Positions 34,726 to 44,204 of a DNA stretch of 64,000 nucleotides are shown here, one piece after another. Source of the stretch: Salticus scenicus (Eukaryota; Arthropoda; Arachnida; Araneae; Salticidae); NCBI GenBank assembly GCA_963930645.1, contig OZ005648.1, positions 268,223,830-268,287,829 of the forward strand. The letters are read 5' to 3'. Position 1 is the first letter of the stretch. Each line of letters opens with the position of its first letter. Under the pieces are notes generated by a model. That model ran no database searches. It was not told where the DNA came from and saw only the letters and a program-made list of their open reading frames with translations. Made by a program: the position numbers and the translations under genes.

Positions 34726-35323
34726 AGCAGTACCCTACATTTTTTAAAACCAGGGGGAAAATGTTTGATTCTTTTGTTGTAGAATGAGAAAGCTAATAGA
34801 AGGATTTTTTTTTTTTTTTTTTTGGGGGGGGGGGGGGTGGAACTGTTAAACTTTCTACTACTTTATAGGCTCTAGAATCTAATAAAGCAAGTTTAAAATG
34901 AATATTGACATTTTTGTTGTGGCTTGTAGATGGAGAAAGAATGAGAAACAAGAGAGTTCAAAAGAGCATTTGATCACCGATCACTAGTTGGAGATAGGAA
35001 AATATGGGGGAAGGGGGAGTTAAAAATAATTACGTAAGTGAGAAATATTGAAGGATTCCGTTTCTTTAGAGATTCTAATATCTCATAAAGTAAGTTTTAA
35101 ATGAATATCGACATTTATGTTGCGGATGCAGAAAGATTGTGAATTGGAAGGCCTTCGTAAATCTGGAAAGATGGCACCTAGGAATTGTCAAAAATTAGCG
35201 TTTTTAGTTCGATTTTTCGAAAATATTAGAAAAACGGGAGAAATACACATTAAAACGTAAAAACGGGAGACAGGGTTAAAAAACGGGAGTCTCCCGTGAA
35301 AAACGGGAGAGTTGGCAGCACTG
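33993..35323. mobile_element. 1.3-kb 6-bp-TSD element with CTGCCAAC ends
   Basis: Ends CAGAGCTGCCAACC and GTTGGCAGCACTG; exact CTAATG duplication (33987-33992 and 35324-35329), confirmed by the Tc1 frame FILM-YDNARPH. The outer parts carry 'gggagattttacataatttc' repeats on the left and 'acgggag..ctcccg' on the right. The interior holds about three inverted copies of the 183 bp module (34290, 34870, 35060) plus long T and G runs. No transposase. Confidence 0.85.
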
Positions 35324-35449
35324 CTAATGTATGATAATGCCAGGCCACACAGTGCTCACCCAGTGAGCAATTTCCTTTTTGGGCCAGCATATTCCTTAGA
35401 TAGAACCTATTAGAACAAAGAGAGAAGGGTTGCTAGCAAGATTTGCAAA

Positions 35450-35455
35450 AACTCC

Positions 35456-35489
<34 letters not shown>

Positions 35490-35577
35490 GGGGGGGGGGG
35501 CTAAATGGGTTGGACTTTTTATTCAGTTTTTTTTCACATAACCCCCCCCCCCCCCCAAAAAAAAAAAAAAAAAAAAA

Positions 35578-35611
<34 letters not shown>

Positions 35612-35972
35612 AATAAAATAAATAAATAAATAATAATAATAAAAATCCAGTTTTATGTGGTTTATTTTTTTATTTTTTATTTTATTATTTTTTTAGTTGC
35701 TAATAAATAAATAAATAAATATTTATAATTTTATCTATTTATATGTAGACATATTTCGGATAAATTTAACATTTAGAAAATACTGAAGGAAAAAAAAAAA
35801 AAAAAACTTTTATTTATTTTCCTTTTTAAAATTTTATTATTTTTTACATATGGCGATTTATGAATATATGACTTTTTTATCTACAAATTTTCAGATAATT
35901 AGATATAGTTTATATAGTTACTATTTTGGCTCTAGATATAAATATTTTGAATTATTTCTTGACCAGTTTTAA
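35450..35972. repeat. Low-complexity tract
   Basis: Successive T, G, C and A runs (35459-35579), an (AAT)n/(AAAT)n microsatellite at 35579-35640 and further A/T-rich sequence. Part of the composite gap inside the Tc1 element. Confidence 0.8.
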
Positions 35973-36676
35973 CCATCTGACTACCTTAGAAAGGGGTAAA
36001 GTTGTTTTCACAGTACAATTTTTACAGTGTATTAAAATATTGCTTATTTCAACTTGAGATTAAAAATATAGCTTTGCACCTGCAGATAAACTAAGAATAA
36101 TTACACAGGTCAACATGTAAAATTTTGATTTTATAATTTTGACTGATCTTTATGTTTTTTGGTGTGCTGAAACCAAAAATGAAGTCAGTTTTTCTCTATC
36201 ATTTATAGATTTTTGTCAATACAGGATGCCTACCTATATAATTTCTTCCATTACTCTTCCACTAATATAATTAAATGGTAAGTTTTATAGTATGTTTTCA
36301 TGATTAATTAATCATGGATACCTATTGTTGTAATAGTGCTGCTCTAGTGCGGCATAAAACCATATCAAAAAACCTATAGTTATGATAGTATATATAAGAA
36401 ATTGTGTCGAAAAGCACCCTGTATGAACAAAAAATCTATACGTGATAGAGAAAAAATGGGCTGTATTTTCAGTTTTAGCACATCAAAAAACATGATCAGC
36501 TAAAATCATCAAATAAAATTTTGTCAACATCATTTTTGTAGGCCTGTGTTATTTATCACTTCTATGCTTTACAAACAAGCTAAAATTTCACAATTATAAA
36601 ATTTTGAATTATAAGTTTATAGTGGAAAAAACAACGGCTTAGTGAATGGATATATCCGTCAGTGAAAGTCATATGG
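35973..36676. mobile_element. 704-bp TTAA-flanked element
   Basis: TTAA at 35969-35972 and 36677-36680. Ends CCATCTGACTACC and GTCATATGG. Its right subterminal block (rc CACTGACGGATATATCC) matches the left subterminal block of the 18365-18620 MITE, so both belong to one family. No coding recognised. Confidence 0.8.
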
Positions 36677-36787
36677 TTAAATCAGTTTATCTATTCATAT
36701 TTGAGAACCTTTATTTTTTAGTTTCCCATCATATTTGTAAAAATTGACTTCAGTTTTTTATATTTTTACACATTTTGACTTTGAGGA

Positions 36788-36890
36788 ACTATTCATTCTT
36801 CTATTTGAGTCGTAAACAAACAAGGACAATTCTGTTTTTGGAGTAGAATTGTCCTTGTTTGTTTACAACTTGAATTGGAAAATGAATACT
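36788..36890. repeat. Long hairpin
   Basis: GTAAACAAACAAGGACAATTCT is followed after about 11 bases by its exact reverse complement. The stem extends outward with mismatches ('attcattcttctatttgagt' against 'acttgaattggaaaatgaat') to nearly 45 bp per arm. It could be a miniature foldback transposon or a hairpin RNA source. Confidence 0.85.
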
Positions 36891-37440
36891 ATCAGGAATC
36901 CTAAAATTACAAAAGAGATGCAATGCTCGTATTTAGGTTGTCAGTTTATTAGTCTGTATAGATATTATTTCAAGAATAAATTATATTTAAGAATCTTGGT
37001 CCAATTTTAAAATAGTATTTTATGATACTGGCCAAAAATCTATTTTTTAATCACAACCAAATGGGGCAAAATTTCAAATAAACATGCAATATGAGAATTA
37101 TTGAATAATGAGTTTCATATAAAATTGATATCGATAAGATTTAGCAGCAAATCAGGATAGGTAAAAGAGGAAAGGATATCCCTGTTATGGGGCATTTCAG
37201 TCTCCAACTGAAAATGGCCATTCATTGCTCTAATCTTGAATATAGAGTTGTTCATAATAATTGTTCAGAAACTAATTTCTTTTTTTCCTTTGAAAATGAA
37301 AGACAGTTTTCTTGTGTTGTACAAATATTTTATTGAATTATATATTCTCCACTTTGAGAGAATATCTAGATTTGAATTATATATTCTTCCTTAGAGATCT
37401 CATGAGTTGTTATTTGGCAGTTTTCATAAATCAGTACTTT
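36891..37440. other. AT-rich DNA, no gene seen
   Basis: Between the hairpin and the mariner fragment; no ends or coding recognised beyond what may be the degraded continuation of the mariner frame near 37380-37440. Confidence 0.4.
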
Positions 37441-37640
37441 ATTTTGTCTTCATTAGCATAAACTGGTTTTCCAGAACGTAATGCATCTTCAACGTCAAAA
37501 TTGCCAGAACAAAATTTGGTAAACCAGTTTTGACACTGGTGTTCTTTAAATAAATTTTCTGTACACTTTTTTCCTTGTTTGAACAGTATTTTCGCCTTTT
37601 TGATAGCAAAAACAAAATATGCTGAAAATGTCACTTCTGA
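37400..37640 (-). pseudogene. mariner transposase N-terminal fragment
   Basis: Minus-strand frame with HQCQNWFTKFCSGNFDVED followed by ALRSGKPV, the second helix-turn-helix region of mariner transposases (xCQxWFxKFRxGDFxLxDxxRSGRP). A further broken piece resembles TTHEIS. Only about 70 residues are left, without catalytic domain and without recognisable ends. Confidence 0.75.
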
Positions 37641-38055
37641 TTTTCTTTATTTGATAGGGCACCTATTAAGAAGAATAAAACGAACTTTTTCACAAGCAAG
37701 CCTTGCTATATTAGCTACCATAATATATAATGGTAATGCAGCTTAATTGTGAAGATGGTGTAAAAAAAAAAAAATACAATTAAGTCCTCTGCTGAGAAAA
37801 ACAAAATTACTTTCCGAACAACCCAATAGTTTGTTTTATATTTAATTTTTATGAGAACAAATATATGATGGGAAACTAAATAAGTAAATGAATGAGAAAT
37901 AAGTTTCAAATGCTTAATATTTTTCTTAATTTATTTTATTAAAGAAAATCTTACAAAATTGAAAAAGCCCTGAAATGGACAAAACTGTGTTTTTTTTAAT
38001 ATATTTTTTAAAGAAAAACCCATTTGGGTCAAACCCAGCCAACTCTGGTGGGTAG
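37641..38055. other. AT-rich DNA, no gene seen
   Basis: Right part of the composite gap inside the Tc1 element, ending where the Tc1 C-terminal frame resumes. Confidence 0.4.
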
Positions 38056-38803
38056 TCCCTTATCATCCCCTGAAACAATTCAGCAGTTGGAAAGCTTTCT
38101 TCTACAGAAGTGAGAAAATACTGCAGTCACTCATTGATAACCTCATAACTTTCATGCCTCATAGGTGTGCAACATTGCTTTTGGCTAGGTACAATTATAC
38201 CCTTACTGAAACTCATTTCTATTGGAGAAATCACACTTTTTGTTTGTATCTGTGCAAATTATGCATTTTTTGTTTACCGACAAATTTCGTCACTAAAACT
38301 GAATTATTCCTTGCTGGTTGCTCCTTTTTTCTCATATCTTACATACAACACCTATATATCATATATCAGTCAACAAAACATTTACTCATCTACAGTTTTT
38401 ATCCAAAATCATATCCCATAACTGTTTTGAGCAGTGCATGTATATAAATCGATCCTTGATTCTTGGAAATCTTCCTCTCATGAATCATATTAGATAGTAG
38501 GCAACTAAGATTTGATATCAAAATGTTATACATTTACATAATTTTATCTATCATCAAAAATTGGAAGCAGAGTTTTTAATTAAGTCATTCTTTTACTGAT
38601 ATTAAGCTTTAGGCTAAACTAGGATGTCATCCAGACCTCAAAAGGAAAAAAAAATGCTTTGTAATTCTAAAATGGTCTCATGAAAGTGCACTAATATACA
38701 GTGTATCAGTATGAGTATTATATAATAGCAGGAGACTTGGCGGTGGAATATTAAAACAGGAATAAACTACTACGTCAGAAACGCCAAAGAAAAATTATTG
38801 AGG

Positions 38804-38849
38804 TGCATACAGCTGTTTCGGTAGCCTAAAGCGTACCGTCATCACTGCA
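38804..38849 (-). ncRNA. Hammerhead ribozyme, C3 mutated
   Basis: Minus-strand motif identical in layout to the plus-strand copy at 39237: stem I TGCA/TGCA, GAAAC-AGCT-GTA and a GG..CC stem II. The core reads GTGATGA instead of CTGATGA, so the conserved C3 is a G and cleavage should be abolished. Confidence 0.75.
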
Positions 38850-39236
38850 AAAAGAATTCTGAATCAGGAGAAGTGCTCGTATATATAGGAGAGGGACCGG
38901 ATTTAGTTCAACCAATAGGATTACGGAAGAGGTGGGGAGTGTGGCCAATAGGAATTAAGGAATGTGTAGCTGTGTAAACAGCAGAAAAATTAAGGAAATG
39001 TGGACTGAATGTAAAATTTCCAACAATCAGACAAATAGGGAACAGCAAAATCACAATTTACAAGGTTTTTAAAATTTTTATAAATATTAAAAGCTTCAAA
39101 GAAATCGAGTTCATGAATGGATTTAGGTCTGCAAATTATTTTAGCTGAATTAAATTTAAAATTATGATTTTCCTCCCTGCAACTTCTTCTCCTTCCCTGC
39201 AACTTCTGAGCACTTCTCCTGATTCAGAATTCTTTT

Positions 39237-39282
39237 TGCACTGATGACGGTACGCTTTAGGCTGCCGAAACAGCTGTATGCA
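39237..39282 (+). ncRNA. Hammerhead ribozyme, minimal PLE type
   Basis: CTGATGA at 39241-39247, stem II GGTA/TGCC with one extra base after the core, GAAA at 39267-39270, two-base-pair stem III (AC-AGCT-GT), cleavage-site A at 39278, and stem I TGCA/TGCA (39237-39240 with 39279-39282). All core bases are present. Short stem III hammerheads in PLE ends are established in the literature. Activity is inferred. Confidence 0.8.
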
Positions 39283-39393
39283 CCTCAATAATTTTTCTTT
39301 GGCGTTTCTGACGTAGTAGTTTATTCCTGTTTTAATGAGTATTATATATTTAAAACAATATAAATGCACAAATATATGTTTAAAAATGATGCT

Positions 39394-39998
39394 TTATTTA
39401 CAAAAATGACAAGAACATTAAAAAGCCAGCCTTTTCATTAACAAATACACATGATTATCTACCTCAAAACCGTGTAAATTATTAGGATCTCCTTGCAATC
39501 GCATGAGCAAGCCTCCAAAGGATACATAAGCTGCCCTGTAGGAAAACAAAAATATATTAGCCAGACTGAACAAAATATTAAAGAAGAAAAAATTTTGTAG
39601 CTAGAATTCATTAAGTCCTTTGTTTTAGAGTAGTTAAATTAATTTTCAGATGGTTAGCATACTGTTAAATATTGTTGCGTATGCAATTATTGAAAACGAA
39701 CTTTTGGTAACAAAAAGTGAAGTATGAATGCAGAACATACATTAAAAAATTATGCCTGAACCTATAATAAATATATACAAAAATAAAAATTAGTTATCTT
39801 TTGAAATTAAAAACAGTTACTAATAATGCAACAGTAATTATTCAATGCTTATTATTCAAATATTTGACATAATATTAACAAGAATGAGATTAAAAAAAAA
39901 AAAAAAAAAAATCTCGTTATGTCAACATTTTATGCTATTTTACAATTCTTCTGTAAGATTAAATGTTCTTAAAGGATATTAAAATGAGAAACCTTACT
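39394..39998 (-). CDS. 3' end of a small host-like gene: terminal exon, intron, part of previous exon
   Basis: On the minus strand an acceptor 'tttttgttttcctacag' precedes an exon from 39535 down to a TAA at 39418, encoding 38 residues beginning AAYVSFGGLLMRLQGD and ending YLLMKRLAF. AATAAA follows about 20 bases after the stop (39394-39399). Upstream, an open frame with SSLEKTLAKLQKLK ends at 39998 at a GTAAGG donor; the split codon (AA plus G) keeps the frame, and the intron is 462 bp. I do not recognise the protein. It is short, hydrophilic then compact, and free of stops in both pieces, unlike all the transposon debris around it. The 5' part lies in the inverted duplication at 39975-40475 and its start is unclear because an upstream ATG (40127) is one base out of frame. 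Confidence 0.55.
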
Positions 39999-40475
39999 TG
40001 AGCTTCTGTAATTTAGCCAGAGTCTTTTCGAGGGAGCTCCCCTCATCATTAGTGGATGGCTTGTGTGGTCTTGCCTCATTCAGTGAACTGCTTTTCTTCT
40101 GTCTGTTGATTTATTAGGTGTTGCCATGATTGGCACACACCCATCATCGGCTCATTGCCATTTATTGAATCATAATTTGAAAAAGTCTCGACAGATTCTC
40201 TATTCAGTGCAGGTATTATTATGGTAGTTAGTCCTTATGCGCAGAATAGAGAAACGGTCGATATTTTTTCAAATTATGATTCAATAAATAGCAACGAGCC
40301 GACGATGGGTTTGTGCCAATCATGGCAACACCTAATAAATCAACAGATGAAAGAGAAGCAGTTTGCTGAATGAAGCAGACCACACAAGACACAAGCCATC
40401 CACTGATGATGAGGGGGAGCTCTCTTGAAAGGATTCTGGCTAAATTACAGAAGCTCAAGTAAGGTTTCTCGTTTT
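39975..40475. repeat. Inverted duplication of a coding exon
   Basis: The left arm (39975-40205) and the right arm (about 40248-40475) are about 225 bp inverted copies, roughly 85-90 percent alike by eye, separated by about 45 bp. Both arms contain the exon text from 'atggcaacacctaataaatc' to the GTAAGG donor. The right arm has small insertions that break its frame, so it is the decayed copy. Transcribed through, it would form a long hairpin RNA. Confidence 0.85.
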
Positions 40476-40839
40476 AATAATATTTAAAAGCTTCTGGTTT
40501 AACAAATGCTTCATAAGTTCTTAAAGGTGTTTTCAGTTTCATTTATCTTTTCTTGCTTGACAATACTTTTTTATTCATTTTTTTAAATACATGTTCATCC
40601 GACTTTGTTTTAAAATTTTAAATGGAATAGAACATTGATTTTATCAGAAACAATTCTACCTTGAAAAGAAACAGTGATATTAAATACAATACTGCATACA
40701 TACATATCTTACTTAAAGTAATACATTAAAGTACACATACAGTTCAGGAAAAGAAGTACAAAATTGTTTTTTACTTGAAAGCTGAGACTATTTTTATTGC
40801 TAAATCTAACTGATATTGCATAAACAGCTATTGAACATC
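40476..40839. other. AT-rich DNA, no gene seen
   Basis: No ends or coding recognised. Confidence 0.45.
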
Positions 40840-41040
40840 TCATTTTCTTTTCTATTCATTTTGTAATAGTCTCAAGGCAGTGAAAAGCTTTTGCACCTGG
40901 ATGGTATTTTTTAACATAGAGTCTAATAGCAAGGATCTTTGTCTTTAATGACATAGGCAACGACTTCATCATCCATCAATATTTGACAGGCATTGATGGA
41001 TGGGGCATTGCCATCTTAGCCAATCTTGAATGTTTTTTAG
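40840..41040 (-). pseudogene. Tigger/jerky-type transposase C-terminal fragment
   Basis: The minus strand reads ACQILMDDEVVAYVIKDKDP and, in another frame, YHPGAKAFHCLETITK. These resemble the acidic 'DDEIV' linker and the 'AFxxLExAxxW' tail found at the C-terminus of Tigger/jerky-type proteins. There are stops and a frameshift, and no catalytic residues or ends are seen. Confidence 0.4.
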
Positions 41041-42715
41041 TAACATCCAAACTTTTAATCCAAAAGTTAGTGGAATCAGCTTTGACATAAATTGGATGTT
41101 TGATGTTTCTTCAGGTGCAGTGATAGATTCATCTAATAAGAGAATCTTATTTCAAAATTTCGCTAAATGCTAATATCTTTGATAGTAGCTTAAGCCTCTG
41201 CTGCAAGGTTCACAACGTTTTCAAATTACTACCGACATACAGTAGCTGAATTGTTTTTTATTCTACCTTGATTGAAATCATACACAGAAATGTCTGTCTG
41301 TAATAACATTTGGAGGTACAAATTTGAATTTGCTGACATAGGCATGAAAGTGCAAATCTGTCTAAAAGTCTGAATTTGCACACAATTCAAAATTTTCGAA
41401 GTGTCATTCAGAAATTTGTGATACTTTTGGAAAATTACACATAAAAAATGTACAATTGTTAATTTGCTATAAAATAAACTTAATTCAAAAATGTAAGAGG
41501 AAAAAAAAAAAAATCAGCTCTTAGCTCATTAAAATTGTGTGTGTGTGTGTGTGTATATATATTGGTGAAATGATGCTGCAATTTGGCAATATGTTGCAAA
41601 AAATATTTTCTAAAAAGCAGTAACTTTGTTGATTTTTCAGCAAAAACACATATGTGGGAATCAAATTTGACAAAACAGCCAAGACATGAAGATTAATTGC
41701 TGTATAGTATTACATCTCTAGCAATCTGTAGTAATAAAAGAAAAGGTTTGCCTGTTCTTCTATATGTTCAGCCCCTATTGAATGTAGAAGTACAAAAATT
41801 TACATACATATGCTCAGGAGCTTTCCCGAGGGGATAGGGAAAACAGAATTTAAAATTTTTAATTAGTTTCAGAGATATTAATTAAAACGTCAGCCTATGT
41901 CAATTAAAAAATGAGTCAATCCTGAGCTTAAGCAGCATTAAATGCCCTAATAAATTAGAAATATTGGCCTTATCTTTAAAAATTCGGTATCAAATGAAAG
42001 GAGCGATTTTTCTCAATTCGGGGATGCAAACAGCATTTCAACAGGACAATTAGATTTAGGTGGCAACACTTAATTTCAATGTAGACTTAATCCTAGACAT
42101 TTGTCGCGGATGCAAAAGGAAATGCTTTCAGATCATTAAGATATTATGTGTCTACTTTTTACCATGTTTTTATTAACTTCTATTCTTGTTTGTGTGTTCT
42201 CTTGTTTGTCTTGTTCTCTTCTTGTGTGTGTGTGTGTGTGTGTTTGTCCGGTACAAATCTTGCAATCGAATTTTAACTAACTTCCCTCCCTACTAGCTAG
42301 ACATTTGAAACTTTCAGAATAGTTCACAACCCGACACAATATTTCGGATGACAACAACACAATATTGACAACACAATATTTCGGAGTCCAATTTTCGAAT
42401 AGATTTCTTATAATTAATTAAAATATGAAAATCATAAGCTCCTAATAGCAATATAATTATAAGATTAAAAAAAAAAAAAACTTTTTATATACCATGTTTT
42501 TAAATTTTCTGATGAATCATTAATAAAATACACGAGGATAAAAAAAAAAAAAAAAATATTTAAGCAATATTTAAGCAGGCGGACTCAGTTCAGTGAAATA
42601 ATAATAATAGTGAAAAAAAAAAGTTTGTTTTAAAAATAAAATATTACTTCTTTTAGAACAACGTATGTTAGCATTGTGACAAAAGCGACATTAGCACTTG
42701 TATAAAATTTTCAAA
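41041..42715. other. AT-rich DNA with microsatellites and Helitron-like text
   Basis: (GT)n tracts at 41536-41555 and 42223-42243. The stretch at 41800-42330 ('ggagctttcccgaggggatag', 'caaatcttgcaatcgaattttaactaac') resembles the interior of arthropod Helitrons I know, but no CTAG hairpin end was located. A runs lie at 42467, 42541 and 42614. Confidence 0.35.
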
Positions 42716-43034
42716 GTGATAATGACATCAATTTTTGTGAGATGCATAATTTAACTTTTTATAATTTTTTAACTTTCACGTTGAATTAAATGTACTTATT
42801 TTTATGTCGAAAGAAAATGAACTTTTTTTTTTTTTTTTTTTTTGCAACAATTAAATTATAGCTAATATTTTAATGGCTATTTTATTGCTATTAAGAGCTT
42901 ATTATTTTCATATTTTAATTAAAAGAAAACTATTTGAAATATTGTGTTGTCACCAGGTTCTTACTGTGAAAGTTGTTAAAAAATTGTAAAAGTTAAATTA
43001 TGCATCTCACAAAAATTGACGACATTATCAAAAA
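42716..43034. repeat. Foldback element with ~60-bp arms
   Basis: The left arm 'gataatgacatcaatttttg' onward through 'gagatgcataatttaact' (42716-42779) is repeated inverted at 42967-43034. The spacer of about 190 bp is AT-rich with a T run at 42821-42843. No duplication was determined. Confidence 0.8.
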
Positions 43035-43042
43035 ATAATAAT

Positions 43043-43405
43043 AATATACCTCAAAACCAATGTAACATTCAAAATGAGATAATGAATACAAAAATTTTTT
43101 AAACTTTAAAAATACATTTCAATTAAAAACATTAAAATACACGACAGACGTTTCGGTTACAACACTAGCCCTCTTCAATGTCAAACATACAAGCACAACA
43201 TTTACAAAAAATTCATAAAACATCATAACAAGATTATATATTTAGGAGAAATAGCTTCAGCCTCGTTCAAGGCAGAATGTTGCATTTTAGAAAAAGCGCC
43301 CTCTAGAAAAATACGGGATTCATTTTAATTAAAATGTATTTTTAAACTTTTAAAAATTTTTGTATTCATTATCTCATTTTGAATGTTACATTGGTTTTAA
43401 TATAT
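43043..43405 (-). mobile_element. Penelope-like terminal fragment in foldback form
   Basis: The outer 85 bp at 43043-43130 recur inverted at 43324-43405. Just inside the left arm, on the minus strand, lies a hammerhead-like sequence (43138-43185): TTGAAGA in place of CTGANGA, then GGG..ACC and GAAAC-GTCT-GTC. Layout and motif match PLE ends elsewhere in the window, but the core C is lost. No coding part. Confidence 0.5.
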
Positions 43406-43544
43406 TAATGAGATGTATAAATTATGTTTAATTTTATTAAATATACCTCAATTTTAGATTTTTTTTTTTCCCTTTTTGTTTAAATAGTATGTTTTTGGCA
43501 CGGATGAATTGTGCTTGACATGAAAGCTAATTCAGCATTATATT

Positions 43545-43730
43545 ATATTCTCGCCAAAAGTCACCAAGGGCAAAAAGTTGCCAAATTTGGCACCAAACCC
43601 ATTACCTGCCTATTGGAGCTTTTTAATGCATTTTAAAGAGAAAATTAAGCTATTTTAACGTGAAAAAGAGCTGGAAATGCAGAAAATTGACATTTTATCA
43701 ACTTACTAAGCCTCTTTGAAAGAATTTATA
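43545..43730 (+). repeat. Dispersed repeat, copy 1 (copy 2 inverted at 62905-63100)
   Basis: Both copies share 'ttctcgccaaaagtc', 'gccaaatttggc.ccaaa.ccattacctgc', 'tttttaatgc' and 'cttactaagcctctttgaaagaatt'. About 190 bp each, opposite orientation, 19 kb apart. Family unknown. Confidence 0.8.
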
Positions 43731-44204
43731 CACAAATAAATACAATTATTTACAATTTCGTAACAATATGCATTGATAAAGTGCTAATGTCGTTAGTTCT
43801 ATAGCTATGATTTAACAAAAAATTTACGAACATGGTTTATAAAAAGCTTTTTATCTTAAAATTTTAAATTTTCAGTTACGAATACAGAAATTAATATATG
43901 GCTTAGACATTGTAAGACCAGCCTCCATTTCAAATTACATCAACTTAAGTCAATAAACAATACAGTTACATTTTTATTGGAAATTTAAAATTTATTGTAT
44001 TACGTGACCGAAAGACCATGTCAGATTATTTTTTATTTTGCTGTATTTGAAATTGAGGTATGCCATTGAGATTTCGTACAGAGACATTTTCACGTTTGGT
44101 GAATGGAAAGAAAATACTTTTGCAAGTGTTAAATTAATAGGAGGGGGAGGGAGTAGACAAAAAGGCAAAAATGTAGACATAGATTGAAAATTGGTATTAT
44201 GAGG
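43731..44204. other. AT-rich DNA, no gene seen
   Basis: No recognisable ends or coding; may be the 5' part of the Helitron that ends at 45751. Confidence 0.4.

Larger units (their letters stand above)
29850..38200 (+). pseudogene. Tc1 transposase in five pieces
   Basis: Pieces in order: STVAETLGVCQSVI (N-terminal helix-turn-helix), ARL-stop-NRFLETGNA with NATLLLQRLQKTAGTRVSAQ, WSNALFTDESHFNVQ with the first catalytic Asp and FFWREPS, then GGIVMAWVSISINGC, RDQILRSIVV and DEFILM, then YDNARPH with the second Asp, and last PETIQQLES and SMPHRCATLLLARYN. The last catalytic residue falls in the lost or scrambled part. Frame continuity across the junctions at 29907/31492 and 33992/35330 is exact. 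Several internal stops (Trp to TGA and others) show it is long dead. Confidence 0.85.
29531..38436 (+). mobile_element. Tc1-type element split by nested insertions
   Basis: Left end CACTGCTCAAAACAGTT (29531-29547, preceded by TA) and right end AACTGTTTTGAGCAGTG (38420-38436) are exact inverted complements. Between them the transposase reappears in order at about 29850-29907, 31492-31870, 33787-33992, 35330-35450 and 38060-38200. The gaps are a hAT-like element (29908-31483), a pogo-type element (31873-33784), a 6-bp-TSD element (33993-35323) and a composite stretch (35450-38055). Removing the inserts leaves roughly 1.6-2 kb, the normal Tc1 size. Confidence 0.85.
38755..39335 (-). mobile_element. 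Penelope-like element remnant with inverted end
   Basis: A 125 bp segment (38755-38880) is repeated inverted at 39205-39335. Each arm carries a hammerhead-type core. Between them the minus strand encodes the end of the GIY-YIG nuclease (38990-39202: IHELDFFEAFNIYKNFKNLV, LSDCWKFY), matching the larger PLE at 46 kb. A coding end followed by a ribozyme-bearing end, and an opposed second end, is the usual PLE arrangement. The upstream coding part is missing. Confidence 0.8.

Noticed and set aside
40228..40458. 76-residue minus-strand open frame as a gene
   Set aside because: It is the antisense of the right arm of the inverted exon duplication; the sense strand of the other arm joins properly to a terminal exon.
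41528..41560. Short regular repeats as CRISPR-like array
   Set aside because: These are (GT)n/(AT)n microsatellites without spacers; none of the tandem arrays in the window has unique spacers between identical repeats.
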